Counted from the stretch's first letter, positions 9,757 to 20,137 are shown. The stretch: 64,000 nt of DNA from Adiantum capillus-veneris (GCA_014529385.2 CM043953.1:76930872-76994871), one strand, 5' to 3'. Numbers and translations: made by a program. Notes: generated by a model not told the origin, from the sequence alone.

Positions 9757-10350
9757 CTAGTCGACCATATCATCGAAGCTCCTATGATGTATCGCGGAAA
9801 TAGCCAGAATCAATGGCTTTTGAGACAAAGCATCTGCCACCACATTCTTCTGTCCCTGCACATGGACAATCTGGAAGTGAAACTGTGACAAGATGTTCGC
9901 CCACCGCATCTGCTTTTCTGAAAGCTGCTTCTGTGACAAGAAGTAGCGCTAACTTTGATGGTCTGTAAAGACAGTAAAATCCGCTCCGAGTAGGTAATGC
10001 CGCCATTGTGTAAGAGCATGGATAACCGCCAAAAGCTCTTTCTCATAAATCTGTGCCGTCATTTCCGGCCTTGAGAACAATCGGCTCTCATAAGCAATGA
10101 CATGGCCTTCTTGCATTAAGACCGCACCCAGACTACGACCACAAGCATCACAATATACTTCAAATGACTTCTGCAAGTCCGACAAAGTCAAAACTAGTCC
10201 CGTAGTCAATTTCTCTTTCAATGTCTGAAAGGCAGTCACCTCTGTGGGTCCCCACGAGAAAGGGACTCCTTTCTGTGTCAAGATATGCAAAGGGGAAGCA
10301 ACCTCTGCAAACTTCCGAATGAACCGCCTGTAGTACGAACACAGTCCCAA
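9757..10350 (-). pseudogene. Gypsy C RT connection and RNase H
   Basis: Starts with the RT thumb/connection (YYRRFIRKFAEVASPL) and continues into RNase H: FEVYCDACGRSLGAVL (first Asp), YEKELLAVIHAL (Glu), FTVFTDHQS (Asp). After a frameshift at ~9945 it ends with the KQMRWANIL and VVADALSQKP tail. The RNase H catalytic residues are visible. It removes the RNA strand during cDNA synthesis. Confidence 0.88.
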
Positions 10351-10401
10351 GAAGCTTCTAACTTCTCACATTCTTCAAATCGGGCCAATCACGGACAGTC
10401 T

Positions 10402-11270
10402 CTATCTTGGTGGGATCCATTTGCACTCCCGCTGCTGAAGCAGATGATCTCTATGTTTTGCCTCATTCTTGGAGAAAACAATGATATCGTCAAAGAAAGT
10501 GCCAACAAATAGCCTGTACTCTCGAAAAATCATGTCCATCATCCGGTTAAATGTCGCAGGAGCATTGATTAAGCCAAAAGGCATTACCAAAAACTCAAAT
10601 AGCTCAAAAGTCATCCGAAAAGCCGTCTTGTAGACGTCTCCCGGCGCGATTCTGATCTGATGATATCCACTCTTCAAATCAATCGTGCTAAAGCACGAGG
10701 ATCCCTGTAATCTGTCGAGTATATCATCGATCCTAGGAATCGGAAATCTGTTCTTGATGGTGATTTTGTTGAGAGCTCTATAATCGATGCACATTCTCCA
10801 AGATCCGTCTTTCTTCAAAACCGACAACACTGGAGAGCAATACGATGAAGTACTAGGCTGGACAAGACCCTTTCCAAGAGGTCTTTCACTTGGTTCATAA
10901 TCTCTTCATTGTGTGCTCGGCTCACACGGTAAGGTGGCCGGTTCGGTGGTGTGCTTCCAGGTATCAGATCAATGGTATGATCTTCAGGACGAGCAGGTGG
11001 TAACTCGCCTGGTAGGCCCTCTGAGAAGCAGTCGGCGTGAGAGTGGAGAAAATCTTGGCGTTCTTTATCAAGTTTAGACATATTTGTCCTATCCTTATCG
11101 CTCAATTCTTTCATAAAGATCGAGTAAACAAACAGGCTGGATTTCATTAATTTAGAAATGGCCGAAGCCGATACAATACGGACAGACTCGCCCTTCAATT
11201 TAATGTCAAGTACAATGGTTCTGCCCTTCTCTGTAGTCAATGTCGCTTTCCTCGCCCGATAATCGACCAC
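10402..11270 (-). pseudogene. Gypsy C reverse transcriptase with linker
   Basis: The linker LPPARPEDHTIDLIPGSTPP (near 10,930-10,990) precedes RT. RT motifs in order are WRMCIDYRALN, FSTIDLKSGYHQI (motif A, catalytic Asp), MPFGLINAPATF (motif B) and FFDDIIVFS (motif C, usually YLDD or FLDD). A frameshift near 10,825 breaks linker from RT. The core motifs look intact, so decay is fairly recent. Confidence 0.9.
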
Positions 11271-11329
11271 GGCGTTGTTCTTGTGGTTTCAGGGAATCCG
11301 TAAGAGAACATTACAACCTTCCAAAGGCA

Positions 11330-11611
11330 TTATGAAAAGTCCTCATGCCCCAAATACCCGTGACAATGCAACCGAAGTTTGCCAATGACAAGTGTAATGG
11401 CTACGTCCCTGCCGGGTGCCGCTAGAACAGCCTCCGCAAGTGGTCCCATCCGATCGAGAGTGATCTCGAGCTGCGCCACCAATTCCGGTGAAATGAAGTT
11501 GGCCTTGGCTCCTCCATCAAAGAAGATCAGGGCCTCTTGGTCTTTCACTTTGCCCCAAGCTCGGCAAAGTTTTGTACTCTCGTCCATGATGTTGGGATCG
11601 GTACCACACAA
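11330..11611 (-). pseudogene. Gypsy C aspartic protease
   Basis: LIFFDGGAKANFISPELV corresponds to the retropepsin active site of plant gypsy elements (usually D-S-G-A-T-x-N-F-I-S). Here the Ser after the catalytic Asp is Gly, and the next positions are altered too. It overlaps the end of the gag frame, as expected for a polyprotein. Confidence 0.8.
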
Positions 11612-12240
11612 TCTGGAACCAGTCCTGTTTTCATCTTGCCTTTTCTGCCACGTTCCTCAGCTGCTCTCGAACTCTCAGGCCTTTCGTCGTCCTTGTCATT
11701 CTGTTCTTTTTGTGCCTTTTTAGGGCACTTCGCGGAGATATGTCCATGTTCCCCGCATCCAAAGCTCTTCCCTTCTCTGATGAAGCGAGTTCTCTCCTGA
11801 GGAGTAAGCTTGGGTCGTGCATCCTTCTTTTTTGGGTTGCTCTTTCTCTTTCTACTTTCATTCGCTGAAGTCTGTTCGGCTCGTTGTGTCATGACCTCAT
11901 CGGTGGGGTAGGTCAGACTACCAGAGTGAATGTCAAAACCCCGCTTCACATGACTCATCAACTCTTGAATAGAAGCTGACTTCCAAGCAGTGATCTTGGA
12001 TCTCTGTAGGTAGACCCAAGGTAAACCACTCAATCTGTTCTCTGAACGAGATCTTCTTGAATGAAGAGGCGGGTAGAAAAGAGCTCCAGAATCTCTCGCA
12101 ATAAGCATCCACTGTATCTCTCTTGGTCATCCGAAGATGGTTCCAAGCAGCTCGTATATCGCGTTCATACTCTTGAGTCAGCCAAGAAGAAATAAAAAGC
12201 TTCTTAAATTTCAGCCATTTAACTGGCGCAGTCTTGTTTA
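11612..12240 (-). pseudogene. Gypsy C gag core and zinc knuckle
   Basis: TVDAYCERFW and the EQIEWFTLGLP stretch are the retrotransposon gag domain (capsid). Downstream is a CCHC zinc knuckle whose first Cys is Ser: S-x2-C-G-E-H-G-H-x4-C (GKSFGCGEHGHISAKCP). At least two frameshifts lie between the pieces. Gag builds the cytoplasmic virus-like particle and binds element RNA. Confidence 0.8.
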
Positions 12241-12834
12241 AAAGAAGCGTGGACCACCAAGTTCGAGCATTCCCTTAAAATAAGAGGCAGCTCTCCGAAT
12301 CTTGGAGTGCTCTGAGTAGCTTCCTCCTGCGAAAGCGATGTCAAATAGCTGTATAAAAGACAAAGCCTTCGAAGTATCTTTATAACCTGAAAACGTGTAA
12401 TTGACTGTCCACTCTCGGACTTTCTTGCTTTTAGCTTCCAGAAAGTCATACTGGTTGGCTCTATAAAAATTCTTCTTGTTCTCATAAAAGTTGCCGTCGT
12501 CAGAGTCTGAACTGTGTGTAGACGAGTCCTCTGTAGAACTGTCACTCACTGGGCGAGATTTAGACTTCTTTGCCTTTTTCTTGCCCTTTTCGAAGCGTTG
12601 TTTCTTGCTTCGCTTTTTGTCTTCTTCGCTCGAATCCGAAGAGCTGGAAGAACTGTGAGAAGAAGAAGAAGAACTGGGTACTCCTTCAAATCGAACACGC
12701 TTCTTCTGTTTCTTTGCCTTATCAAATGTCGATTGACGACCCAAATAACCCGGGAAGTTAGTGCCTTTCTTTTGCTTTTTGCCGTGCTTTTTAGCTTTGT
12801 CCTGCGTGTCAAAGCTGAGCAATCCGTGCATCAA
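12238..12834 (-). pseudogene. Gypsy C gag N-terminal region
   Basis: A Lys/Ser-rich, disordered N-terminus (KKAKKSKSR, serine runs) is followed by FIQLFDIAFAGGSYSEHSKI and RRAASYFKGMLELGGP, the start of the gag helical domain. Just upstream (13,163-12,926) a separate frame begins MASRKDHSTP shortly after the primer site and is probably the true gag start, now frameshifted from this part. Confidence 0.7.
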
Positions 12835-13217
12835 CCACCTCTTTTAATTGCTTCTCTGAATATTCCTTGTGAGCAGAAGGTTTCTTGAGAGTGGGTTTCG
12901 GGGGTGGTGTTGTGGTTTTCTGCCACTACTCGTTTACTTCCTGAAAAGAAGTCTCGCTCATATATTTTGCCAATTTTGGGTCCTTCGCAAAATTGAGCAT
13001 CATCTTTGTTGCATCGCCGATCAATTGACGACGCTTCATCTCTCGTTGCTCCGCCTGAGTAGGCCGAGGCGGGCCATACTCTCTGCCGGAATCTTCGTTG
13101 TGATCCCTGTCCGCATCTCCAGATGCAGAGGGAGTCGAGTGATCCTTGCGTGAAGCCATAGGTGCCGCGGAAAAAAATTGGGGATCGGATTTCCCGTAGA
13201 AGAGAAATCGGCCGTGC

Positions 13218-13230
13218 TCTGATACCACTG
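13218..13230 (-). promoter_or_regulatory. Primer binding site for initiator tRNA-Met (gypsy C)
   Basis: The minus strand reads TGGTATCAGAGCA, complementary to the 3' end of plant initiator tRNA-Met. It lies one base inside an LTR end reading ...GTTACA on the minus strand. This fixes the 5' end of the internal region of gypsy C. Confidence 0.9.
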
Positions 13231-13231
13231 T

Positions 13232-13601
13232 AACAGACTTGGACACTCCAAGTCAAGAATCAATCACGACAGCACCAAATAACCACTTCAAAACAGTTAA
13301 CAGTTCACAATAGATTTGCACTGGCCCAGCGGAGTTCTGTGCCTAGAGATATTGGTCCCAAAGACTGGCGCCCCTTTCGGTATTTCTTTATGTATTAATC
13401 AGTGTTCAAAGTACAAGAGTAGGTCGGGTTCTCACTCTCAGACTCGGCGTCCAGAATCAGATGCTCTGTAGAGTGGGAGCCCAATCCTCATATTTAATGT
13501 TTACAAGGGATGCCAAAAGCAGAGCCCCAAAAGCTTAAAAATAAAGCAAGGGTTCTTTTTCTCTCACAAGCTCTCTGGAGCTTATAAAAAATAAAGCAAA
13601 G

Positions 13602-13604
<3 letters not shown>
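13232..13604 (-). mobile_element. Partial 5' LTR of gypsy C
   Basis: The plus strand begins TGTAACAG directly beside the primer site, the expected LTR terminal TG (CA on the sense strand). The distal end is not visible because a (CT)n tract and LINE B follow. Its continuation beyond LINE B (after 18,327) is possible but not shown. Confidence 0.6.

Positions 13605-13672
<68 letters not shown>
13605..13672 (+). repeat. (CT)34 microsatellite at the 5' edge of LINE B
   Basis: An uninterrupted CT run of about 68 bp, ending directly before the 5' region of LINE B (GTGCCGTTTTTTGACC). A matching CT run abuts the 3' end of LINE B at 18,269. Confidence 0.95.
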
Positions 13673-13676
<4 letters not shown>

Positions 13677-13897
13677 CGTTTTTTGACCTAGTAGACAGCA
13701 GTTCACTCTTTTGACCATAACTTGCTCGTCCAAACTCCGATTTAGGTGATCTATAGCCTCAATCGAAGAGCACGAAGCCCTCTACGCATTGATGTAAAGA
13801 CAGAATTTTTCTGTGTAATGGAAGGCTTTGCTGTAACAGCATCTCAGAATTGAAAAAACTGTCAAAACTTTGCGTTTTTGTTGCCGACTTGAAGGCA

Positions 13898-14821
13898 ATG
13901 TCAGACAAAACTCGCAAGGGTGGAAAAGCCACACTCGCCATGGAGAATGATACAAAATCTCCAAGGAATTTGGATGCTAATCCAACCACATCATCTACAA
14001 CAACGGAAGCAATGATCATGGCTTACTTGATCTCGTTACAAGAAACCGTCAACAAACAAGGTGAAGAGTTGCGCGCACTTGCAATAGAGAATGGTACTTT
14101 AAGAGTTCTCGTTGTGGAGAATGAGCACCTCAAGAAGGTTCTTGAAATGCAAACAACACGCTTGATGCATCTTGAGAATGAAGTTCAAGAATGTAAACGC
14201 TCTCTTGTTGACATGAATGTATTGAAAGAGCGCTTGAGCAAAGTTGAGAGTGATCATGTATTGAAAGAGGAAACAATACGACATGATGTATGTGAGATGA
14301 GAAATGCATCCAAATCATGGGCTGATATATGTAAAGATAATGTGGTTTCTACATCTCCTATCACGCAAGCCGTTGTCCAAGCAAAGAATGTAGAGAATGT
14401 GGACACTCAAGAATTGCACGAACGACAAAAACGCTCAAAGAACATCGTCATTCGTGGAATCAAGGAGGAAAGCATGGAAACACCCCAATCTCTTGCAGTT
14501 GCTATTGAAGAGTTTTTTGCTACCCACTTTGGCATGTCAGGAATCATGGCTTATGGTGCACATCGAGTTGGAAAACAAGGAGTCCCTCGCTCGGGAGAAA
14601 GACCTATTGTATGTACCATGGTTGATGAGGTAAAGAGAAAGATCATCCTTGATAATGGTTGGATCTACCTCAAAGGAACAGGTTGTAATGTATATGAGGA
14701 TCGCACTATTATGCAACAAAATGTACGTCGCAAAGCATATGAGGAAAGAAGTAAGAAGTTTAAGGTATCACCTCAAGAAGAAAAGCCACTTAAGGAGGAT
14801 GCAAGTCCACCCAACAAATAG
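13898..14821 (+). CDS. LINE B ORF1: coiled-coil and RRM-like RNA-binding protein
   Basis: I prefer the Met at 13,898 (MSDKTRKGG); the frame is also open to a Met at 13,850. After a short basic N-terminus there is a heptad-rich coiled coil (about residues 45-150 from the preferred start: LRVLVVENEHLKKVLEMQ, LENEVQECKRSLVDM). A segment KNIVIRGIKEE... with HRVGKQG resembles the RRM domain of L1-type ORF1 proteins, and a charged tail follows. Such proteins trimerise and coat the element RNA. The frame is intact; it ends 6 bases before the ORF2 start. Confidence 0.8.
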   Translation: MSDKTRKGGKATLAMENDTKSPRNLDANPTTSSTTTEAMIMAYLISLQETVNKQGEELRALAIENGTLRVLVVENEHLKKVLEMQTTRLMHLENEVQECKRSLVDMNVLKERLSKVESDHVLKEETIRHDVCEMRNASKSWADICKDNVVSTSPITQAVVQAKNVENVDTQELHERQKRSKNIVIRGIKEESMETPQSLAVAIEEFFATHFGMSGIMAYGAHRVGKQGVPRSGERPIVCTMVDEVKRKIILDNGWIYLKGTGCNVYEDRTIMQQNVRRKAYEERSKKFKVSPQEEKPLKEDASPPNK

Positions 14822-14827
14822 AGACAC

Positions 14828-15289
14828 ATGATCTATGAGACCAACTCACGCTTGCGAATAAGCTTTTGGAATTGTAACGGGTATCCATGGAATGCGGGAA
14901 TTGGCATTGATGAGCTTATCAATGACTCCGATGTGATACTTCTTGTCGAAACATGGGAGCATGATACGCAACGAATTCTTGGATTTGACAAATACGATGT
15001 GCATTCTTTGATGTGGGCCAAAAATGCAAAGCAACGAAGAGGCCAAGGAGGCGTAGCATGTATGACCAAAAAGGGTTTGAAAGATGTTTCCATTGTCAAA
15101 GAAGATAAGTATAAACGCTACTTATGGCTGAAAATCAGCCCACCAAATGGTCAAGTCATGTTTGTGGCCGGTTGCTACATTCCTCACTATGACTCCAACT
15201 TTTATGCTTGCTTGAATATGGATAGAGATCAGCCCTTTGTTGAACTAGAGGAAGACATTGCTCATTACAAGGATCAAGGATCAAGGTGA
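14828..15289 (+). pseudogene. LINE B ORF2 part 1: endonuclease N-terminus
   Basis: Begins MIYETNSRLRISFWNCNG (the Asn of the APE fold), then VILLVETWEHD (catalytic Glu). The frame ends in TGA at 15,287 because of a 7-bp tandem duplication (GGATCAA at 15,271-15,277 and 15,278-15,284). The endonuclease continues in the next frame. Confidence 0.9.
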
Positions 15290-16103
15290 AGTCATTGTTT
15301 TTGGAGACATGAATGCTCGCACAAATATGCTACAACACGACACACAACAAGTAGACATGCCACATGTCTCAAGAAGAATGGATGACTCATACATGTATAA
15401 TCGAAGTTCTAATGATGCAAAAGAAGTGGATCACTATGGAAAGTCACTTCTACATATGTGCAATAGTACCGGAATGCTCATTGCAAATGGTGTATCTCTA
15501 TGGCAAGGCACCAATGACTTTACATGTAGAAAGCACAACGGTGCTAGCGTGATTGACTATATGTTGTTCTCGGAAGCCACTCTAGAATGCATACAAAGCT
15601 TTACACTTGGTGAATGGAATCCGGAATCAGATCATAGGATGTTATGTATTGACCTCAAGCGTGGTAAACGGCCCGAGCATGTAGTCTCCAATCATGATGT
15701 GAATCATTTGTACCTACGTCTAGACTTCAAACGAGCACTTATATATGCTGATATGGTGGACCAAATGTTAAGCATGATAGAGCATCAAGAGAGCCCAACA
15801 TTAGAATGCAAGTGGAAAGTTTTCAAAGAAGTAATTTTCTCTTGTGCGAAGGAATGCTTTTTTGTGAAACACATGTCTTGCAAAAGGTCTAAGAAGGGTA
15901 GCACCAAGAAGAAATGGTTTGACATGGAATGTAGTCAAGCCCGAAAACACTTGCTAAGATTGGATGCAATCAAAGACAAGGAAGTTTACTTGGAATGTTC
16001 ACACACATACAAAGCACTTGTTCAAAAGAAGAGGAGAAGGTGGGAAGTCGAAAAACAACTTCTTTTAGCACAAGAGAAAGCACATGCATGTGGCAAGTTT
16101 TAG
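15258..16103 (+). pseudogene. LINE B ORF2 part 2: rest of endonuclease
   Basis: VIVFGDMNART supplies the catalytic Asp/Asn, NDFTCRKHNGASVIDYM the middle motif and NPESDHRMLCIDL the SDH motif, so the active-site set of the APE endonuclease is complete across the two frames. A linker follows. It ends in TAG at 16,101 with the same frame continuing into RT; LINEs usually have Trp or Gln here, so this is a single nonsense change. Confidence 0.9.
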
Positions 16104-18215
16104 CAAAATCTAAAAGGCAAGCGCGTTGAGAGCTTTGGTGACTTGACTCTTGAGGATATGTATATGCATTGTAACAATCTCTATGAGCAACCCAATGTTG
16201 ATAAGATGGAGTGTTGTAGCTCCCTTCCGTTTATGTCTCCCTTCTTTACCATTGAAGATGTATGCCGCGCGCTTGAGAAACTTGCTACTCGCAAGGGAGG
16301 TGACCTTCAAGGTGTCAAGGCTGAAATGATTAAATGGACAAGCAAGAAAACACGATATTGGATATGCGATATGTTTAACTTTGCACTTCAGTATGGCATG
16401 CCTCATGATTGGAGTGCAAATTGGATCAAACCTTTGCACAAAGGAGGAGATGTAAACAATGTGAACAACTATCGCACTATAATGGTTGGTTCTTTAATGG
16501 CAAAGTTATTTGGATGTATCATGGAGATGAAGATAAGTGAATGGGCTGAAAAGAATGGCAAACGTGCACTTGGCCAAGCAGGTTTTCGAAAGCATCATAG
16601 CACTATTGATCACCTTGTCACTCTTCGAGTTCTTATGGAAGCGTCTCGATTGAAAGGAAAAAAGTTGTATTGTTGCTTTGTGGATTTCAAGAAAGCTTTT
16701 GACACGGTACCGCGAGGAAATCTTTGGAGACGTATGCAAAGCCTTCAAGTGCCGAGAGAATTTATGCATGCAGTCTTTCGCATCTACCAAAAAGTGATAT
16801 GTCGATTACGTATGGGAGATGGAATTTCAGAATTTTTTGCAAGCACTATTGGTGTCAAACAAGAATGCCCACTTTCCCCAACCCTCTTTGGGCTACTCAT
16901 TGATGAATTGGAATACATGGTTCTTGACTTTATGCAGCAAGAAGGCATAGAAGAGGTTAAGATTGGAAATGCGGTGATCATGCTTTTGCTTTATGCCGAT
17001 GATGTAGTGCTCTTGGCACATACTTTAGAAGATGCACAAAAGCTTATGAGTGTCTTGGAACGCTTTTGCCTACATAGCGGGCTGATCGTGAATGGATCCA
17101 AAACCAAGGTTATGCTTGTAAAGACCCTCAATGATGAAAATCCATGCATTGTATATAACAATGAGAAACTTGAAGTGGTAGATCACTTCAAGTACCTTGG
17201 CCTTGAGGTTCCATCCAATCATAAATGGAAGGATTGTGCAATGCGTCGCTTGGAAGCCGGAAAGAGGGCCTATTATGCATTTGAGAACATGTGCAATGCA
17301 GGAGAGATCAAGTGTTGGGCTCTCAAAAAGTACCTCTTTGACACATTGGTGACACCGGTGCTTCTTTATGGAGTGGAGGTGTGGGGTGGAAGCATCGGGA
17401 AGTCTACTTGGAAAGAGTTTAAGAATGTCCAAAAGCGTTTTCTCACCAACTTTCTCCAAGTCAAGACACAAACACCCTCCATGCTCTTACTTCTTGAGTC
17501 CGGATTGCTTCCCATTGAGGTCTTGGGCATGCAAAGGGTTGTGGAGTATATGCGTAAGACACAACGTAGCCCTTTGCATCGACTTCCTAGAATCGCATAT
17601 GAAGCAAGTCAAATGGTTCAAAAGACATGCAAGAGCAAAATACTAAGTTCGGGGTGGATGCTTGATATCAAGAAATGGTTTGGAAGATGGGATACATGTC
17701 ACTTGGTCAAGGATGCGTTGATCGACTCCCAAGTTAATGAGGCCTTCTTACAACGCCAATGTATCACGGCTTGGGAGAAATCCGGAGGTTCTCGCTTCAG
17801 CCATTACACCACACACGTTGCCCCAAACTACAAATCTCTCTTCTTCTCGGAACGAGGTAACCGAACCCATTCCTACATCCTTGAGCCCATCCCGTTGAGT
17901 GCGATCCGCACCATTGCCTCCATTCGTCTTAGCTCCCATTCTCTACGCTGCGAGACAGGACGTTGGGGCACTGGCGAGGAGTGTCATCGACTTTGCACCT
18001 TCTGCCCTCGTCAAGTGCGAGAGAGTGAGTACCACACACTACTTGAGTGCTCCGCTTTTGACCACATTAGGTCCTCTTTTCCCCATATATTCAGCCATGA
18101 TCTCTCCCTACATACCTTCCTCTCCCAACCACGATGTGGACTCTCTATTGCGACGCTCATTTCAGCCATTTTTGAGCATCGAGAGTCACTTATGAACTCC
18201 ACTCACACCACGTGA
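16104..18215 (+). pseudogene. LINE B ORF2 part 3: reverse transcriptase and CCHC C-terminus
   Basis: Same frame as part 2. RT motifs: WIKPLHKGGDVNNVNNYR, QAGFRKHHSTIDHL, CCFVDFKKAFDTVPR (motif A Asp), GVKQECPLSPTLFG (motif B, with Glu where Gly is normal), LLLYADDVVLLAH (motif C). A thumb/connection region follows (TPVLLYGVEVWGG), then a Cys/His finger CTFCPRQVRESEYHTLLEC near 17,997-18,053. It ends with TGA at 18,213. RT would copy the element RNA at the nicked target. The motif B change may reduce activity. Confidence 0.92.
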
Positions 18216-18262
18216 CATGTTCATTTGGTCCCATAGGTCATATTTGACCTCCGAGGACGATA

Positions 18263-18268
<6 letters not shown>

Positions 18269-18327
<59 letters not shown>
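18269..18327 (+). repeat. (CT)29 microsatellite at the 3' edge of LINE B
   Basis: An uninterrupted CT run starting exactly at the end of the LINE B 3' UTR (GATAATAGAA). It is either the LINE tail or the right half of a CT target split by insertion. Confidence 0.95.
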
Positions 18328-18331
<4 letters not shown>

Positions 18332-18465
18332 ATGATAATTGCGTAGAGCAAAAAGCTGGCCATGTAATTTCTGGAAATCTCATGCCAAAAAGCAACAAGC
18401 GCCGCAATTCTGGGATTTTGCCACGTCATCATGCTTGCGCTATTTCGGGGACCTTCCCTGCTGCC

Positions 18466-18546
18466 TTTAGGGTTAGGGTTAGGGTTTGCAGGTTTTAGGG
18501 TTAGGGTTTCCAGAAATTAGGGTTTCAGCAGCAGTTAGGGTTTCGG
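18466..18546 (+). repeat. Telomere-like TTTAGGG/TTAGGG motifs
   Basis: At least five imperfect TTTAGGG-type units: CTTTAGGGTTAGGGTTAGGG, then TTTTAGGGTTAGGGTTT, ATTAGGGTTTC and GTTAGGGTTTC, with short spacers. Too short and broken for a true telomere. It is either an interstitial telomeric scar or a cluster of telo-box promoter motifs. Confidence 0.8.
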
Positions 18547-18627
18547 CTCTCGGGCAGACACGTCATCACTTTGTGACAGGGGGGTGCAACAGGCGGGGGG
18601 AGAGGATGCGCAGCGTGAGGGGGTGCA

Positions 18628-18631
<4 letters not shown>
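18547..18631. other. Short G-rich stretch before a GA tract
   Basis: G-rich, no gene seen; it connects the telomere-like motifs to the GA microsatellite. Confidence 0.3.

Positions 18632-18680
<49 letters not shown>
18632..18680 (+). repeat. (GA)24 microsatellite
   Basis: A pure GA run of ~49 bp. On the minus strand it is the (CT)n that directly follows a LINE-type 3' UTR. Confidence 0.95.
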
Positions 18681-18684
<4 letters not shown>

Positions 18685-18907
18685 AATGAAATGTTATAAT
18701 AACGTCTTCAAAAGGCCAAAATGACCTATGAGACCAATTTGTTACAAAATGGTGAATCTAATACCATGTTTGGGTACAAAAGAACTAGAACAAAGATACT
18801 ACTACTAGAATCCATCCTCATCTGCACTCTGGATGTCGAGAGAGTATTTCTCGAATCTTCTGCTGTAATCTCTGTTGTTGCTGTGTAGCCCCTCTCCTTA
18901 ATCATGG
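18681..18907 (-). mobile_element. LINE 3' end ending in (CT)n (family related to LINE B)
   Basis: The minus strand ends ...ATTGGTCTCATAGGTCATTT...GAAGACGTTATTATAAC...CATTTCATTTCAT followed by (CT)n. The LINE B 3' end reads TTTGGTCCCATAGGTCATAT...GAGGACGATAATAGAA followed by (CT)n. The match by eye indicates a related 3' UTR. A third related end is at 41,751-42,131. Confidence 0.6.
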
Positions 18908-19352
18908 CCGTGAGAGAGAGGAGTGTTGGGAGCTCATATGCAGCCTCACACTCTGGTTCATCGGGCGGGCCCGTTGCTTTCGCATCTTCGAGGCTCGCCC
19001 TATACCACTAGCAGAGACTGTTCGAGATCTTTGGCTAGAGTTGGTCCATACTCTCAGAGGACAGTTTGAGAGACTCCAGGGCAGCTCTGACCGCATGCAG
19101 GAGCGTAGAGAGGCTTTCCTTCGACTCTGGCGCCCTGGGCCTTTCTTCACCATGGTCCAAGGTGTGCTCAGATGGCACTACCGTCCACCTCTGTGGCTTT
19201 TCCCTCCTCCCATCTCTTGATTTAGCCTCATTGTACATATGCTGTTTTTTCTTTGGGAGAGTCTCCCCTTCATGATTGTTGTAGCCCTCTCTTGTAGAGG
19301 TGGTTGTAGCCCTATGGGCAGATTTATTGACTAATAAAAGGATCTTTTTCTC
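18908..19352 (+). mobile_element. 5'-truncated copy of LINE C (3' end only)
   Basis: The reverse complement of this block matches 45,921-46,370 (LINE C 3' end, which lies on the minus strand) along its length, including GCCCATAGGGCTACA and CAAGAGAGGGCTACAACA. This copy therefore runs on the plus strand, with its 3' end at ~19,352. Strong 5' truncation is typical of LINE insertion. Confidence 0.88.
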
Positions 19353-19640
19353 GGAAAATAAAAAGATGTCTGTAAACTCGAGATCTGTAGCATATTGATC
19401 GAACATTTCTTCCAAGTTTTGATGATGTATTGCCGTGATGGCAGATATTTGTGGCTTGAAATACAACGCATCGGCCACCATATTCTTCTTTCCTATAACG
19501 TGAACAATCTAGAAATGGTGCGACAAAACGTTCGTCCATCTCATTTACTTATCCAAAACTTGTTTCTAGGACAAGGAATATCTCAAACCCTTATCATCTA
19601 TAAACATTGTGAAATCTGGTCGAAGTAAGTAATGCTTGTT
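19353..19640 (-). pseudogene. Gypsy D fragment: RNase H tail
   Basis: The minus strand encodes a broken RNase H end (VADALYFKPQISAITAIHHQ) that corresponds to VADALSQKPLILAISAIHHR of gypsy C. It is the downstream part of the same decayed copy as 21,906-22,870. Confidence 0.75.
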
Positions 19641-19923
19641 AGAGTTATGGAATCTCTTTGGATTTGTCCAGTTTGTCCTAGTTTCACCCAAGGACAGGTG
19701 TTAGGGAGTGAGGGCTATTTTGTGGTTGTGCTCGGCCAGTGTGAGGTAGTGTTCTCAAGTCGGGATATTTTAGCCATCTTTAGCTCAGGGTTTTGGCTCA
19801 GAATCATGGCCATGCAGGCTCCTTGCAATCTCGGGCAGTTTGCCCGAAAAATTCTCTTGCCTTCCCAAGGCCCTATGGGCTAGTAGGCTATTTTTTCCAT
19901 TTCCCCATTGGTGGTAATTAATT

Positions 19924-19960
<37 letters not shown>

Positions 19961-20077
19961 AGGGTAGATATCCAAAGTGTTGCAAATTTGTTGTGTGCAG
20001 CGGAAGTGAGTGATGGTGTATGCTTAATGAGAGATTGCGCAATGGTCCAAAACAAAAGAGAGACTAGAAAACTGCGT

Positions 20078-20137
<60 letters not shown>

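Larger units (their letters stand above)
9048..13231 (-). mobile_element. Gypsy C: Ty3/gypsy chromovirus-like element, 3' truncated
   Basis: The minus-strand order is primer binding site (13,230), gag, protease, RT, RNase H and integrase, the standard Ty3/gypsy order. All pieces are in broken frames. The element stops inside the integrase at ~9048, where LINE A begins, so any integrase C-terminus, chromodomain and 3' LTR are missing. RT, RNase H and integrase wording matches the chromodomain-bearing element F at 56.5-63.7 kb, which supports a chromovirus assignment. Confidence 0.9.
13673..18268 (+). mobile_element. LINE B: near-complete non-LTR retrotransposon
   Basis: It has a 5' UTR (~13,673-13,897), ORF1, a 6-bp gap and ORF2 (APE endonuclease, RT, CCHC finger), then a ~50-bp 3' UTR. 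No poly(A) tail; the 3' end runs straight into (CT)n. Only two inactivating lesions are visible in ORF2. Codon use is AT-rich and uniform across the ORFs. RT wording (CCFVDFKKAFDTVPR, YADD) is not the plant L1 type seen in LINE C, so this is a different clade; which one needs a tree. Confidence 0.92.

Noticed and set aside
18466-18546. Chromosome end
   Set aside because: Only a few imperfect units, with transposon sequence on both sides.
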